64,000 nt of DNA from Ziziphus jujuba (GCF_031755915.1 NC_083384.1:22008001-22072000), one strand, 5' to 3'. Counted from the stretch's first letter, positions 1-11,893 are shown. Numbers and translations are program-made. Notes: generated from the sequence alone by a model not told the origin.

Positions 1-50
1 TTATCAAAGGGAAAAGGTTGTGGACCTTTCGGAAGGACCAGTGGTCGAGT

Positions 51-94
51 TTCCAAACTCACATGCTAACTTTTCCAAACTCACATGCTAACTT
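51..94. repeat. Perfect 22-bp tandem duplication
   Basis: Positions 51-72 and 73-94 are identical 22-bp units (start TTCCAAACTC). The duplication lies just before the gag zinc-knuckle remnant of the copia element and looks like replication slippage. Confidence 0.95.
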
Positions 95-240
95 TGTGGT
101 ATCTCTAGTCATACAGTAGCATATTGTCAGCATCTATTTGATAGCAACTACATAAGTGTGTCATCTGATGCTTCTCACTTTGCTACAGCTCCACAATTTA
201 ATCCCCATCCTTACCAGGCTTCTCCATATTTTAGTGTACA
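85..240 (+). pseudogene. copia gag zinc-knuckle remnant
   Basis: The plus-strand reading gives LCGISSHTVAYCQHLFDSNY from about 92. It resembles the copia nucleocapsid knuckle (C-x2-C-x4-H-x4-C followed by a YHRF/DxxY-like stretch). The first cysteine pair is incomplete and the frame ends at a stop near 250. It would have bound element RNA in the virus-like particle. It is assigned by motif similarity and by its position upstream of the integrase remnants. Confidence 0.6.
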
Positions 241-725
241 ATCAGTTACTTAGCACCATTTTAAAACATCCTCTTAAATTTCATCTTTTCTACCATTTGC
301 TACACACTATTGTGGTTTTACATATTTAGTTCAACCTTCTAGTTCATTTTCTTTACCTTAGTTAATAGCTCCAGTGCATTCATCACCAATTCTAGCATCA
401 TAACCACAATTTAACCACTCTTCACCAACCACATAGCAACATGCTTCTCAACGTCACATTGCCTATTAGTGTCCGATTCCGTACACTTCATCAGTTGTTA
501 TGGTTTCCTAAAAGTTTGCTAGAACTTTTCACTCTATTGCTTCAATGGCACGCTCAAATTTAGCATGGTATTCTTATAGTGGTGTTAGTTATCATGTTTA
601 TGGTTATGGGAAATCTTTAATATAGCAAAGAGATTATAAATGTCAGAACAAATTAATTGATCGAAAGTGGTCAACATCTTGATATCACACACTCTGGTAA
701 CTCTTTTATACCAAATTTTTCTAGA

Positions 726-775
726 ATGGTTTCTACTCCAATAAAATCTCCATGGTTTCTACTCCAATAAAATCT
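726..775. repeat. 24-bp unit repeated with 26-bp period
   Basis: The 24-bp unit starting ATGGTTTCTACTCC occurs at 726-749 and again at 752-775 inside the copia remnant. This is probably slippage. Confidence 0.9.
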
Positions 776-1194
776 ATAGCTCATTTTATTGTACCTAATG
801 TATCCACTAGAAATACTAAAACTTTCTCATGACAATTGACAACCATTGATTTTTCTATTTTGTCATATTGTTCTTTCACTGTTGATTTTTGTTCTCGATG
901 TACACGTACTTAACTCAGTAATAACAAAATTCAATTTAGTTTTGTTCCCCGTATTATTTCTCCTCATTTTTCATGTTGTAACTATTTCAGTTCTACTATA
1001 CCTACTACTAATAATAGTTTTCATTTTTGTATCACTTCCAAATATTGTTTCTCAAATTCTCCTCATTCTTATATTCTTTCTTTTTTTTCCTACAAAAGAT
1101 CAATCCAACTCACTTCCTAATGTTGTTGTTTTGGATTTTCTTACTTCATCTGATTCCATGTCATCCTCAACATCTCCAAAATTTATTGTTCATG

Positions 1195-1905
1195 TTAATA
1201 ATTTACATTGCATATTAGGACATCCCTCTAATTAAATTTTACATAAAATTCTTACTTTATGCAATTTATCATCCTCTAGATCCAATTCTCCTGCTTGTTG
1301 TGATGCTCGCTGATATGTTAAGCAACATTTAGTTCATTTTCCAGCTTTTCATTCTTAAGCTTCTGGTTTTCTTGATCTCATTCACACTGATTTATGGGTG
1401 CCTTATCCACATGTTTCCAAAAACTTTTTTTGTTATTATATTCAATTTTTAGATAATCATATTCGTTATATGTGGGTTTATTCATTCAAACTTAAATCTA
1501 AGCCTTTTCTACTGTTCTTTAAGTCCACACAATGGTTTAGAGAGCTTTTGATAGGAAAATTGAAATCTTACAATCCGATTGGAAAGGTGAGTATCAACCA
1601 TTTTTACCTTATCTTACCAAGCTTGCTATTTAATTTAGGCATTTGTATCCATATCTTCATCCTCAAAATGGTCAAGTTGAGCATGAACATAGGCAAATTG
1701 TTGAAATTGGTCAAAGTTTACTTGCTCATGCCAAAATGCCTCTTGTATATTTGTGGGATGCTTTTCAATATGTTGTTTTTCTTGTGAATTGGCTACCAAC
1801 TCAAGCTTTCAATAATCAAAATTCCTTTAAGCTTTTATTTAATAAGCTTCTTGAATTTAATTATTTCCAAGTTGTTGGTTTTTCTTGCTATCCGTATCTA
1901 TGACA
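1195..1905 (+). pseudogene. copia GAG-pre-integrase and integrase remnant
   Basis: LHCILGHPSN (1204-1233) matches the GAG-pre-integrase signature LHxRLGHPS. From about 1380, IHTDLW followed by YYIQFLDNHIRYMWVY and FKLKSK matches the copia integrase core start (D-L-W ... F-x-D-D-x-S-R ... W-Y). From about 1643, LHPQNGQVEHEHRQIVE and WDAFQYVVFLVNWLPT match the region around the catalytic glutamate (PQQNGVVERKHR) and the conserved INRLPT block. The frame changes between the two blocks, and the first-D region carries substitutions. Function would have been cDNA insertion; this copy cannot code for it. Confidence 0.8.
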
Positions 1906-2569
1906 TTACAGTGATCATAAACTTCAATTTCATACCACAAAGTGTGTATTCTTAGGATATAGACCATATCACAGGGGATAAAAGTGTCTACATTATACTG
2001 GTTGCATTTATACCTCAAATACTGTTAAGTACAATGAACTAGGGTTTTCCCTATGTTATAAATCCAAACTTTACTTCTCTTAACATTATATCTACTTCTT
2101 TGTCCATGAATTCTCACTCTTCTTTGCCATTAGATTCTATCTCTACTCAGCCATTGTTTGTTGTTACTTAAAAGCTTTCAATCACTGTTACTTCATCTCA
2201 TCTATCTTCCACTATTCCTCCCCCAATATTTAGCTTCCTACAGACCGCTTACATTCTTCCTTATCTCTAGCTCCATCTCAACTTGCTCCTCCTTTTCCCA
2301 CTATTTCCTAGTACATTCCTCATATCTCTTCACCACCCAATTTACCTTTACCCTCTCTTCCACCTTCTACTTATGTCACTTCTTCTTTTGTGCATCCTAC
2401 GATAATAAGATCTAATGCTATAATTTTTAAACCCAAAATTTGTTCTTCTACCAAATATCCTTTTCCTACTTACTTCTTCTCCACTATCATTGAAGCTACT
2501 TCTACTACTCAAGCCTTGAGAGATCCTCAATGAACATCAGCTGTGAATTTAGAATATGAAGCCCTTCTG

Positions 2570-3470
2570 TTCAATAAAACTTGGACCTTAGTTCCCTATG
2601 TTCCTTGTATGCATGTGGTTTTTCAATAAATGGGTTTTTGGAACTAAATATAAAGATGATGGATCTATTGAAAGTTTTAAAGCTCATCTTGTGGCTAAGG
2701 GATTCCATTAAACTTCAAAAATTGATTACAGTGAAACCTATTTTCAAGTAAAAAGTTATTTCAATATGATGGTGATCTTTTTCTTGAACCAATGTTGCAT
2801 CACAATACTATAGGAGTTTTTCGTTATCTTTCTTTTACTAGACCAGATATCTCCTTTATCATGAACTCAATATGTCAGTTTTCACATTCTCCTACAGTGA
2901 ATCATTTGGAAACTTGCAAGAGGGTTCTTAGGTATTTTAAAATCTTTTTTCATTTGGGTCTCATATTAACAGCTAATAATAGGTTACAAGTTCAAAGCCT
3001 TGTCAATGCAGATTGGGCAAGTAATTGGATGATAGATGATCTGCGTGTGGTTATTATTTTTATTTTAGCAAAAATTTGGTTTCGTGGAGCTATAAAAGGC
3101 AGCATGCAATTGTCCAATCTGGTACAGAGGCTGAATATCGAGCTTTGGCTCACATGATTACTGAAATTTGTTGGTTGCAAAATTTGAATTTGAAGCTTTA
3201 GTAATATATTGATTGTCCTATCATATGGAGTGATAACTTAGGGGCAGCCTCTCTTTTGGCTAAACCATTTTTGCATGCTCGTTTCAAAAAAATAAAAAAT
3301 AAAAATTAAGCTTGATCTTCACTTTGTGAAAGATAAAGTATTCCAAAAATCTTTTTAAGTTAGGTATATACCAATTAAGGAGCAAGTTGCAAGTTGCAAA
3401 TATCTTGACAAAACCTTTAGGCAAAGCAAGATTTCTCTATCTTAGACAAAAGCTGAATGTCAATGATCAT
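2570..3470 (+). pseudogene. copia reverse transcriptase / RNase H remnant
   Basis: From about 2572 the reading NKTWTLVP, then NKWVFGTKYKDDGSIE and KAHLVAKGF, is the copia RT start (WxLVPLP..KWVFKxKxxxDG...ARLVAKGF). Most of the RT catalytic region, including the YxDD box, is missing: the text jumps to the pre-RNase H block FRYLSFTRPDISF at about 2820 and KRVLRYFK at about 2917. Further blocks DWASN (3010), SGTEAEYRALAHM (about 3119) and a C-terminal tail run to about 3470. An internal deletion plus several frameshifts makes this a pseudogene. Confidence 0.8.
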
Positions 3471-3573
3471 ATTTCTTTTGTTAAAAATAACTAGCTCCTT
3501 TTTTAATTCATATATGTATGACAATTCATCAAAAGTGGAGGAATTTGGATAGAGAGTTCAAATCGAGGGGGCA

Positions 3574-3770
3574 TGTAAAGGAACAGTTCAATCACGTGAG
3601 CCGTTGATGCTGGCATGTGCTAGTTTAATGAAGATATGTCACATGTGCTTATTCGTGTTGCTGGTACTTTGTTAAAACTAAATTTGAGATAGTTTGTTTT
3701 GGTTGGTTTTTAAGTCATCTCATGCGTTCCTTTCTTTTTGGTTCATTGCTTTATCTTGATTCCATAAGTG
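3574..3770 (+). repeat. copia 3' LTR, truncated
   Basis: A purine run GAGGGGGC ends just before TGTAAAGGAAC at 3574, the expected layout of a polypurine tract followed by a TG-starting LTR. The LTR runs about 200 bp before unrelated repeat sequence begins near 3771. No LTR end or target duplication is visible. Confidence 0.5.
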
Positions 3771-5535
3771 CTAGGGTTGTTCAAGTAATAAAGTGATAAG
3801 TAAAGTATCATTCCCACAAAGATTATTCAAACTTGCAAAACTAGGCCAATTACCGTGATAATCATGACCCAATTTTATTTAGGCAATTAAACATATAGAA
3901 ATTAAGCTAAGTTCTATATGTAACCCTAATATACTAACTGCTAAACTAATATGATAGAAACGATCAGAAAGAATATACACAAATTAATGATATGCAATGA
4001 AATCTATGAATTCATGCTTCTGGGAACTTTATTTAACTTAGACCTATGCTGAGATTACTTAATTTGGCAATTAATGACCAATTTTGGTCCAATTATCAAT
4101 TAAGGGTTTCTAAATTCTCTCATTCCCCTCTTAAGGTAAGAAAGACATATGAAAAATTTACTTAATGAAAATCTCTTCCTAATTCTACTAATTAACCACG
4201 TAATTGAGTCCCCTTTCAATTACCCAAGCTGAATTGGTTATTTTAAGCTTAATTAGCCTTGATTTAGGTTATCTGAGCTAGATTTAGCTCTTTCACACTC
4301 TAATTAGTGCTTAATTTTTTGTTTCCTAGCACAACTTAGCTTACCAAAGATCTAATTGTTCAATCTAAACAACAACCAACCAAATTCTCATTCTAATTAG
4401 GTGTATTTATCAATTAAACAAATGGTACACAAATAACTAAAAAGGAATCAAACCATTAATCAAATAATTTTTACAATCACAACTAAATCGAACGTACATC
4501 AAGGCCTTAGATCAAAGGTCTAGCACATATTTATAGATATAAATAAAGCCCAAACATAATATAAAGAGAAATTCATATATATCATCTTGTTCGTATGGAA
4601 TCCTAAGAATCTACACACAAATTAAGAGAAATAAAAGAAAGATTAGAAAAAACTAAGAAATGAAGGTCTTAGATGCTCTAATTCCTTGGTATCTTCACGT
4701 AAATATCCAAATCCTAAAGCTTTTCTCTTTAGAAAACACTTTTTTTCTATAAATTTGATAATGTATTCTTCTTCCAAAAGCTCCCTCAATATCTAGAGCT
4801 TCTCTCTCTAGATGCATGATTCCTTTCCAAAAAGCCCTTCATTGCTTCTATTTTGCGTGAGATTGTCTATTTATAGAACAACTTAGCTTCTATCTCTTAA
4901 AATAAGGCAAAAAACCCTACCTCTTTTAGCCTAATTGCCTTTAGATCTTGATCAAATAGTCCATATCAAGTTATATGCATGTTACATGATTTATTAAAAT
5001 ATAAGACATGGGTTGAAAGTAGCCAAAATGCAAAGAAAATGGGCTTTTTGGCTCATTTAGTCTTCTTTGAGCTCTATCTATGCACAACCCACTTAATCTT
5101 GGTGCAGGGGAAAGGTTGGCATCTACACCCTCAGATAGAGAGTGTACACACCATTCTTGTTTGTTTCTCCATCTAATGGCTCAAAAATGCCATGTAAACC
5201 TTCTTTCTTGGAGTGTACAAACCCAAAGCTTCATTTATATGCAATAATGGGTCATGAAGGTTATTCTTTAACACAAAATGATGCTTGGTACTTCAAAATA
5301 TGCATGGAAACCAAGGTTATGTCTTGAAAAAAATATCATTATTGTTTTGCCTTGGTGTCCGAGATAAAAAGCTTTCAAAATTCCTTAATTTGGGCAAATA
5401 TTCTTCTTTTCTTCACAATTAAAGCTATTTCTACAATCACACAAAATATATCAAATATCACCAAAAACTAGAGGAAACAAATAAATAGTTAAGCTAAAAT
5501 AGACTAGACTAATGAATTCAAATCTCATTCATCAA
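3771..5535. repeat. Unclassified dispersed repeat, copy 1
   Basis: About 1.76 kb without credible coding. Two blocks are shared with 8468-9290: 4450-4760 matches 8468-8780, and 5366-5535 matches 9084-9290, both in the same orientation. On the minus strand the sequence ends with a phrase of the kind GTGGGAATGATACTTTACTT near 3800, which is common at ends of non-autonomous plant retroelements. No LTR pair, inverted repeat or target duplication was found, so the class stays open. Confidence 0.6.
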
Positions 5536-5537
5536 CA

Positions 5538-5831
5538 AGCCATCAAGTAGGAAAAGCAGCTCCATTAGCAAGAAGGAAGCTTAGTACAATAGAGTATCTG
5601 CTCTCTAGCAATGGTGATACATGGCTCTCAAAACTTGAATCAAATAATAAGGATGAAATTAGGAAATGGAAGAAGGTTGGATTGCTTATAGTGACGCTGA
5701 GCAACGAAATTTATGCTAAAAACTGGATGAGCACAAAAAATTTGAGTTGTGGGGAAGAACATGCCCTTCGTTGTTGTCCAAGAGATAGGCTCCACCCTGC
5801 GGTGTTGGCCATTTGGTTACAAAATAAGTGA
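5538..5831 (+). other. Unidentified stop-free stretch, about 95 codons
   Basis: One plus-strand frame stays open from before 5538 to a TGA at 5829-5831 in otherwise stop-rich AT DNA. It contains the phrases KLSTIEYLLSSNGDTWLSKL, EIRKWKKVGLLIVTLSN and RDRLHPAVLAIWLQNK. It has no upstream ATG in frame and I recognise no family. It could be a fragment of a host exon, a transposon piece or chance. It sits between dispersed repeat copy 1 and the spacer upstream of the only intact gene. Confidence 0.25.
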
Positions 5832-7082
5832 AAGAGAAAGAGAGAAATCAAATAGATATATATTTAAATAATTAAAAATTAAGTGATATCAAAAGGGTAA
5901 TTTAGGAAATTAAAAAGTGGCAACTATATTTTATTGATTTGCTATTGCAACTAGAAATTCTCTTCTAACATTTTTCTTCAGTGATAATATATATAAAAGC
6001 TATTTATGACTATTGATTAATTATATAATTTATTAACTTTTTTTTTTTATTTATAAAATTCACCTTTTAAGGAGAATTTTGCTTGTTGAGAAATTTTCCA
6101 ATGTCTAATAAAGGCTCTACAAATAGATATTTACCTTTACTATACTTAGATAGTTATACCAGCTTGACATTCTTTCTAGATATTGCCGTTAAAAAGAAAC
6201 TTTTTACAAATATTGTCCATATTATTATATAACATAATTATTATCATAATTTACATTTCTAATTTTAAAATTTTGAAAGGATAAATATAACTAAACATAG
6301 ATTAATCAAATAATGATACATGTACACTTGATAGATATCTTGGTATATTAGATATTTCTAACATTAATCTAAAGGGTAGTGATAGGATAATAAAAAGATA
6401 ATAAGGATCTACATTCTAATTTTTGAAGTTTATGTAAATATCAATAGTAGTTCAACTAATAGTGACTCACGCCCCATCTTTTTAACTAGGCCTAAAAAGC
6501 CAAATCACGATGCAACAAATATGCCTGTTATTTTTCAACCTATCGAGTGAAGAAGCCAAAATACATGTCAATCAAAACTTCTTCAACATAGAACATAATT
6601 TCAGACAAAGGACAACAATATTACTGTGCCGAAGTCGGCCAATTTCCTATGAGAAATAAATGGTTCAAAAAGCAAACCGAAAGATCTTTGCAGCATATTA
6701 CATTGGTTGAAATGTGATATCCTATTTTCTGCCTACAAAATCGAATAACAAAAACCTCCAAACTAGCTATATAGATATAATTGCTTAGCCAGATAATATG
6801 TTCACGGGAGTGCTTTAGACTTGCAAGTTGGTCACTCTTGTGATCCAGAGAATCAAAGAAAAAAATAATAATAATAATTATTATTATTATAAATAAATAT
6901 TAAAATATTAAAATTCATATCCCTCTTTTATTTGTTTGTGGTGGAATCTTATGAAGTATAATTTGCTAGCTAAATTCCAAATCCAGCTGCCCTTGTTTCA
7001 CATGGCAGCTCTCTCATTGTCAAATATTTTGTCGTATCAATGAGTTCAACAAAATAGTATAATCTCATTAGTCACCAGGACT
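5832..7082. other. AT-rich intergenic spacer upstream of HyPRP
   Basis: No coding, RNA gene or recognisable element was seen. It holds an ATAATA/TTATTA microsatellite-like run at about 6865-6892. The last few hundred bases should include the promoter of the gene at 7183. Confidence 0.6.
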
Positions 7083-7092
7083 CTATAAATAC
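7083..7092 (+). promoter_or_regulatory. TATA box of HyPRP gene
   Basis: CTATAAATAC lies 91-100 bases before the ATG. With transcription starting about 30 bases downstream, the 5' UTR would be roughly 65-70 bases long. It is the best TATA match just upstream of the gene. Confidence 0.7.
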
Positions 7093-7182
7093 GACTTTGA
7101 TGAATTTCCATTAATCACAACGAAAGCATTAGCACTACCCAAGAGATAGATTTAAAGGAGAGATAAATAGAGAGGTAGAGAT

Positions 7183-7593
7183 ATGGAATTAAAGAGATCT
7201 TCGTGCCTTGCTTTCTTCCTCTCTATAAACCTTCTCGTCTTTGCCCTAGCAAGTGGTTGCAACACTTGTTCCCAGCCTCACCCACTCCCCAACACAAAGC
7301 CGAGCCCTGCTAGTGGTGGTTCAAGTAATACTAAGAGCTGCCCAAGAGATGCCCTAAAGTTGGGAGTCTGTGCCAAGTTGCTTAATGGACCGATTGGTGC
7401 AGTTGTTGGGACACCACCGGATACCCCTTGCTGCTCGCTTCTTCAAGGGCTTGTTGACCTCGAAGTTGCAGTCTGCCTTTGTACAGCTATTAAAGCTAAC
7501 ATTCTTGGCCTAAATCTTAACATCCCAGTTTCATTGAGCTTGCTTATCAATACTTGTGGCAAAACACTCCCCAAAGATTTCCAGTGTGCTTAA
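7183..7593 (+). CDS. Hybrid proline-rich protein (14 kDa DC2.15-like, 8CM)
   Basis: This single-exon gene encodes 136 residues. Residues 1-24 form a signal peptide (basic MELKR start, hydrophobic core, likely cut after ALA), so the product should enter the secretory pathway and reach the cell wall. A short Pro/Ser/Gly-rich linker follows (about 30-51) with two extra cysteines (26, 29). The C-terminal domain carries the full eight-cysteine motif: C53, C63, C83-C84, C98-x-C100, C125, C135, as in the hydrophobic-seed / LTP-like family. These proteins are wall-associated and linked to development and stress; the exact role here is unknown. The proline linker is short for a HyPRP. The ATG is the first after the TATA box, and a poly(A) signal follows the stop. 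It is the only intact host gene in the window and has repeats on both sides. Confidence 0.95.
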   Translation: MELKRSSCLAFFLSINLLVFALASGCNTCSQPHPLPNTKPSPASGGSSNTKSCPRDALKLGVCAKLLNGPIGAVVGTPPDTPCCSLLQGLVDLEVAVCLCTAIKANILGLNLNIPVSLSLLINTCGKTLPKDFQCA

Positions 7594-7600
7594 TTATAGC

Positions 7601-7606
7601 AATAAA
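7601..7606 (+). promoter_or_regulatory. Poly(A) signal of HyPRP gene
   Basis: AATAAA begins 8 bases after the stop codon; T-rich sequence follows, including a homopolymer T run at about 7684-7700. A later AATAAC at about 7739 may be an alternative signal. Confidence 0.55.
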
Positions 7607-8467
7607 TTTGTTATTGTGTCTTGTTAATTTTTCAGCAACAACTATTGCTAAGTTACTTGTATTTTTCTGAGTCTTACCTTGTTTTTTTTTTTTTTTTTTT
7701 ACTCTTCTGAGTTTTACTTTGTTTTTCTTTCTTGTTTCAATAACACTGAGATTGCAATTTAAATTGTAAATTCTTAGTGCAGTTGAACCTTATATATGTA
7801 AGCAGGTGGTTTGAATTAATTTCTGAAGTTTGTTGTTACATGAAATTTGCTCATTTCATTTTCTTATATACATATATATATATATATTTTAATTAACAAA
7901 CGTAATACAAGATAATTTTTTATGGGCTCTTTCGATATCTAGAATGACTATTACTAATAAAATAGAAATAGTTATTAGTTATAATAAAAAATGGGAAAAG
8001 GAATAAACATTCATATTAATAAGAGTGGTAAAAATATTAAATTATAATTAAAGTCTAATCTTTATAAATATAATATATATATTTTTTAAGATTTTCATAT
8101 TTAGTAAAAATTAGTTAAAATATTAAATTTTGTATATTTTTAGTATATAATAATCAATCTAAATATAAACTTATCAAAATATGTTAAGGATACTTTTTCC
8201 AAATTAAAATATAAAAATATAAATTATGAGGTTTATTAATAATTGTTCTTTCATCGAATTGGGGCATATCTATTGGTATGGAGTAAATCTATCCATATGG
8301 AAAAGCTATTCCCTATTTCAAAATCATACTAGACATAGGAAAAATTAAATCTACGGAATACATATTAGATTCCCACATCTACTCCACACACCAAACTAAT
8401 TGATTATCCCAAGGTGCATGGATTAGTTAAGTAAAAAAGAGATAGAGTAGGGTATGGTTTCCACGAA
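7607..8467. other. AT-rich spacer downstream of HyPRP
   Basis: 3' flank of the gene followed by AT-rich DNA with a TA dinucleotide run at about 7870-7888. Nothing coding or repeated within the window was recognised. Confidence 0.6.
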
Positions 8468-9290
8468 AATGAATAATACCATTAATCAAAAAATTATATT
8501 AGTGCAATCCAAATCTATGCTATATCAAGGTCCTAGATAAAAGATCTATAATATATTCATAAATATAAACAAAGAGAATTCCATATTAATCATCATTTTC
8601 ATTTGAAATCCCAAGAAATTTCTATACAAATTAATAGTGAAACTAGAGAGATTAGAGAAAAATAAGAGATGAAAACCCTTAATGCTCCAATTCTTTGGTA
8701 TCTTCAAGCAAATCTCCAAATCCTAAAACTTCTCTCGCTGGAAAGCACTTTCTCTCTCTAAATTTGTTAGTGTGGTATCTAATCCTCCAAAACCCAAGAG
8801 GAAGACCAAAATTTACTTCTTTTGGCCCAACAATCCTTACATTTTTCATTCAATAGCCCCTATGGAGGCACATGCCACTCACATGGATCACTAAAAACCA
8901 AAACATGGCCTGGAAGACAATAAAAGGGGTGTTTGGGTGAATTGACCATGTGCATTTTAGATTGAGCATAGACATGCCATTGCAGCTGATTTGGTGCCTC
9001 TCAAGTGGCATGTGCACTCCAAGTTTTAGAGTGTGCATGCCATTTTCTCTAAATTTCCCAAATGCAAGTCTTTGATAACTATTCCAAGAAAAAAGGATTC
9101 CAAATTTGCTTAAAGCTCCATTAATTGGGCAAATATTCTTCCTTTTCCATGATTGAAGTTTTTCATACAAAAACATCCAAAAGAAATCAAACATCACCAA
9201 AAGCTTAAGGAAACAAACAAATAATCGAGCTAAAATAGGCTAGATTAATGAGTATGAATCTTACTAATCACAAACATACCCTAAGTACCA
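8468..9290. repeat. Unclassified dispersed repeat, copy 2 (5' truncated)
   Basis: Two blocks align in order and orientation with copy 1: 8468-8780 with 4450-4760 and 9084-9290 with 5366-5535. The stretch between them differs in sequence and length. The copy stops a few bases before the long LTR that begins at 9298. Confidence 0.65.
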
Positions 9291-9297
9291 TAAGGAA

Positions 9298-11336
9298 TAT
9301 AACACCCTATCCTAGAATACAATGAAATCTTTTTAGCATTGATTGAGTTTGACACGAAGTTTATTGAGGTTGATCGTGTGGGGTTCATGGTTAACTTTTT
9401 ACTGTTGAAAGATTTTTACATTGACTGAGGCACCATGATGAAGTACACATCGATTCGAGTTTGTTGACTAGTAGTACGTTAAAATCGAAGTTGTGGTTTG
9501 AAAGTTATAAACAAAACAAATTGCGGTCTGTACTATCCTAGAGTTGCCATGTTTAACTTTTATTTTTGTAAAATTTGGTTTTAAATTGTACATTGTTGTA
9601 AAGTGCTCATTGATACAAGTTCATAGACTAATAACACGATTAATTTGGATATTTGCTTAAAAAGTTACGGATCTTTAAAATTTGATAGTTTTTTCAATGA
9701 TTGCATCTACTAAGTAACATTCTTTGGGTGCGTGAAAAATTTGTGCACAATGCCCATCGACATTATGCCATGTGTCAAGCTATTAACCAATCCTGTGAGT
9801 GCATAGTGGCACCCACAAGTGGTTATATTGGTCGAGGGAGAGGAGAGAGAAGGAAGGAAGAGAGAGGAGAGAGAAAAAATCGATCTTATGCCATTCACCA
9901 TGGTCCAGCCACCACTAGTGTGCACGCATTGGACCCTTATGTCGAGTGCCTCAAGAGCTGTTGGTCGTTTAGGTTTCATGGCTAATAGGCTGGCGACACA
10001 CCAAGAGTGGTGCAATTTTAGATGAGATTATCATCCGCTTCACCATAGTTTTCTCCTAATCTAGCGACCCCTTTATCACACTGTGTATACAACCATGTAA
10101 CCCACCCTCCGACTGATCTCCCCACTAAAAATCAAAGCCAGTGGCCACCGGATATGTCGACGCAGGGGACGTTTTTCGATAATGATGGTGGCTCCCCAAA
10201 TTCCTTGATTTTGGCAAGTTTCCAATGCGTCCACCAACTTTTTCCCCCTATTTTGACCTCCCTAAATCCAAATTCCAGGTTTGTTTCATCCAAATCTCAC
10301 TAGATTGGGAGATCCGAGGACATTTAGTTCCTAAGCTTCGTGGTGAGATCCTGGCCACCACCAGTCCCTTCACCAAGAGGTATGACCTAATAAATAATCC
10401 TCGTCTTGAGAGCTTCATTTTGGTATATAATTTGTATATTTTGGACAACATTTGTATTAGCTCCTCTGGATAAACTGTGTATGTTATAATTGGTTAAAAT
10501 ATTATTTTCATTAGTCATTGTGTTTTAATGATATTTTAGGCATCCCTGTGAATATGGGACCGATCCTGTGGAGGATCTAGAGTAATCCACGTATTAGAGC
10601 TCCTTTTTCAAAAATCATTTACAGGCTATTAAAAATATATATTGTGTTATTTAAATTCCTAAAAAATATTGTATGTGTTTAAAATTTAAGAAAAATTGTT
10701 ATTTAATATAATTGTGTCAATTTATGTAGATTTAAATATAATTATTCTACAAAAATGGTTTTATGGTTTTAAATAAATTATTTATGTTGAAATTATTGTT
10801 GATTTATTGTTAAATTTATTATGCATACAAAAATATATTTATCTGTATTTAATTATATGTGAATTTTATGTGATTTAATATAATTTGTGCATGAATCAAT
10901 TTTAAGGATTTAAGAAAAATAATTGTATTAAATTATTGTACATGAAAATGTATTTGTGTGTTTAAGTATTCATGAGATTGGATTTACTGTGGTAAAGATT
11001 GAATTTATAAAATTGATGGATTTATGATGGTTGTTTAAAAGAAAATATGAAATTTGATGAGTTTAGAAAAAATTGTACTAAACTCGATGGCGCTTTATAA
11101 AATTCCTAGTATTTGTAATATTGCTAATTTTATGATTTTAGATACACCATATAGTATTGGTGTTCTATGATGTACTCGGGGTTAACGCTCATGTATGTAT
11201 GGCCATCCTATGGGAATTATGGAAAATAGGATTGACAAATATTTTGTGCAATAAGTATTAGCCACCTCCCCCATTTGCAGGTTTTTCCCTTTAACATCTT
11301 CGTCAAAGTGGTACTTGAAATGCTGGATACTGCCTG
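9298..11336 (+). mobile_element. Old long gypsy LTR, left part (split by solo LTR)
   Basis: It starts TATAACACCC, a decayed form of TGTAACACCC. It aligns through its length with the LTR at 11337-14296 and with the reverse copy at 17463-20288 (shared phrases such as GACTAGTAGTACGTT, GTTTGAAAGTTAT and the GA-rich block at about 9835-9880). It stops at 11336, and its continuation resumes at 14302. C-to-T and G-to-A changes relative to the younger copy are frequent. No coding is present; the open frames here are chance. Confidence 0.8.
11332..11336. repeat. Target duplication GCCTG (left)
   Basis: GCCTG directly precedes the LTR start TGTAACACCCC and is repeated at 14297-14301. Confidence 0.9.
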
Positions 11337-11852
11337 TGTAACACCCCGTCCCAAACCACATCGGAATCCGTGCACGTTGACCGAGGTTGATCGTTGACCG
11401 AGCGGGTCAAAAGTTGACTTTTTGTTCCAGTTGAAATTTCGAGTTGACCAAGGTACCGTGGCGAAGTGCATGATGCCCCGAGTTCGTAGACTAGTAGCAC
11501 GTCGAAAACGGAGCTACGGTTTGAAAGTTATGGGGAAACCAAGTCGAGGTGCAAACTGTCCAAAAGGTGCCGGGAGTTGATTTTTTACCATTGTATAATT
11601 TTGTTTTGACTCATGTATGGTTGTATAGTACTCGTCAATACGAGTTCATAGACTGGCGGCACGCTTAAATTGGACATTTGGTTCAAAAGTTATGGACGTT
11701 TGAAGTTCGCTGGATACCGCAATATTTTATTATATCTGACTTAAGTGCACAGTGACGCCATGTGTCATCACCTGATTGGTCCATGTGGAATGAATAGTAT
11801 CACACTATGGCTTTTATTTGACAAAAATCTCGGGGAAGAGAGAGAAAGAGAG

Positions 11853-11893
<41 letters not shown>

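Larger units (their letters stand above)
1..3770 (+). mobile_element. Decayed Ty1/copia retrotransposon, 5' end outside window
   Basis: Reading along the plus strand, short stretches match the copia order: gag zinc knuckle (about 92-130), GAG-pre-integrase motif LHCILGHPSN (1204-1233), integrase core (about 1375-1905), reverse transcriptase (about 2570-2760), RNase H (about 2790-3230), a purine-rich tract (about 3563-3571) and the start of a 3' LTR at 3574. The integrase-before-RT order is the copia hallmark. Stops and frameshifts occur throughout and no domain is whole, so the copy is dead and old. The 5' LTR and most of gag must lie left of the window. Confidence 0.85.

Noticed and set aside
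846..1235. 129-codon hydrophobic open frame
   Set aside because: Phe/Leu/Ile-rich product of T-rich DNA within the copia remnant; only its last residues carry a real motif (LHCILGHPSN).
9701..10025. Overlapping frames on both strands
   Set aside because: They fall in the decayed long LTR; no family match and no conservation with the other copies.
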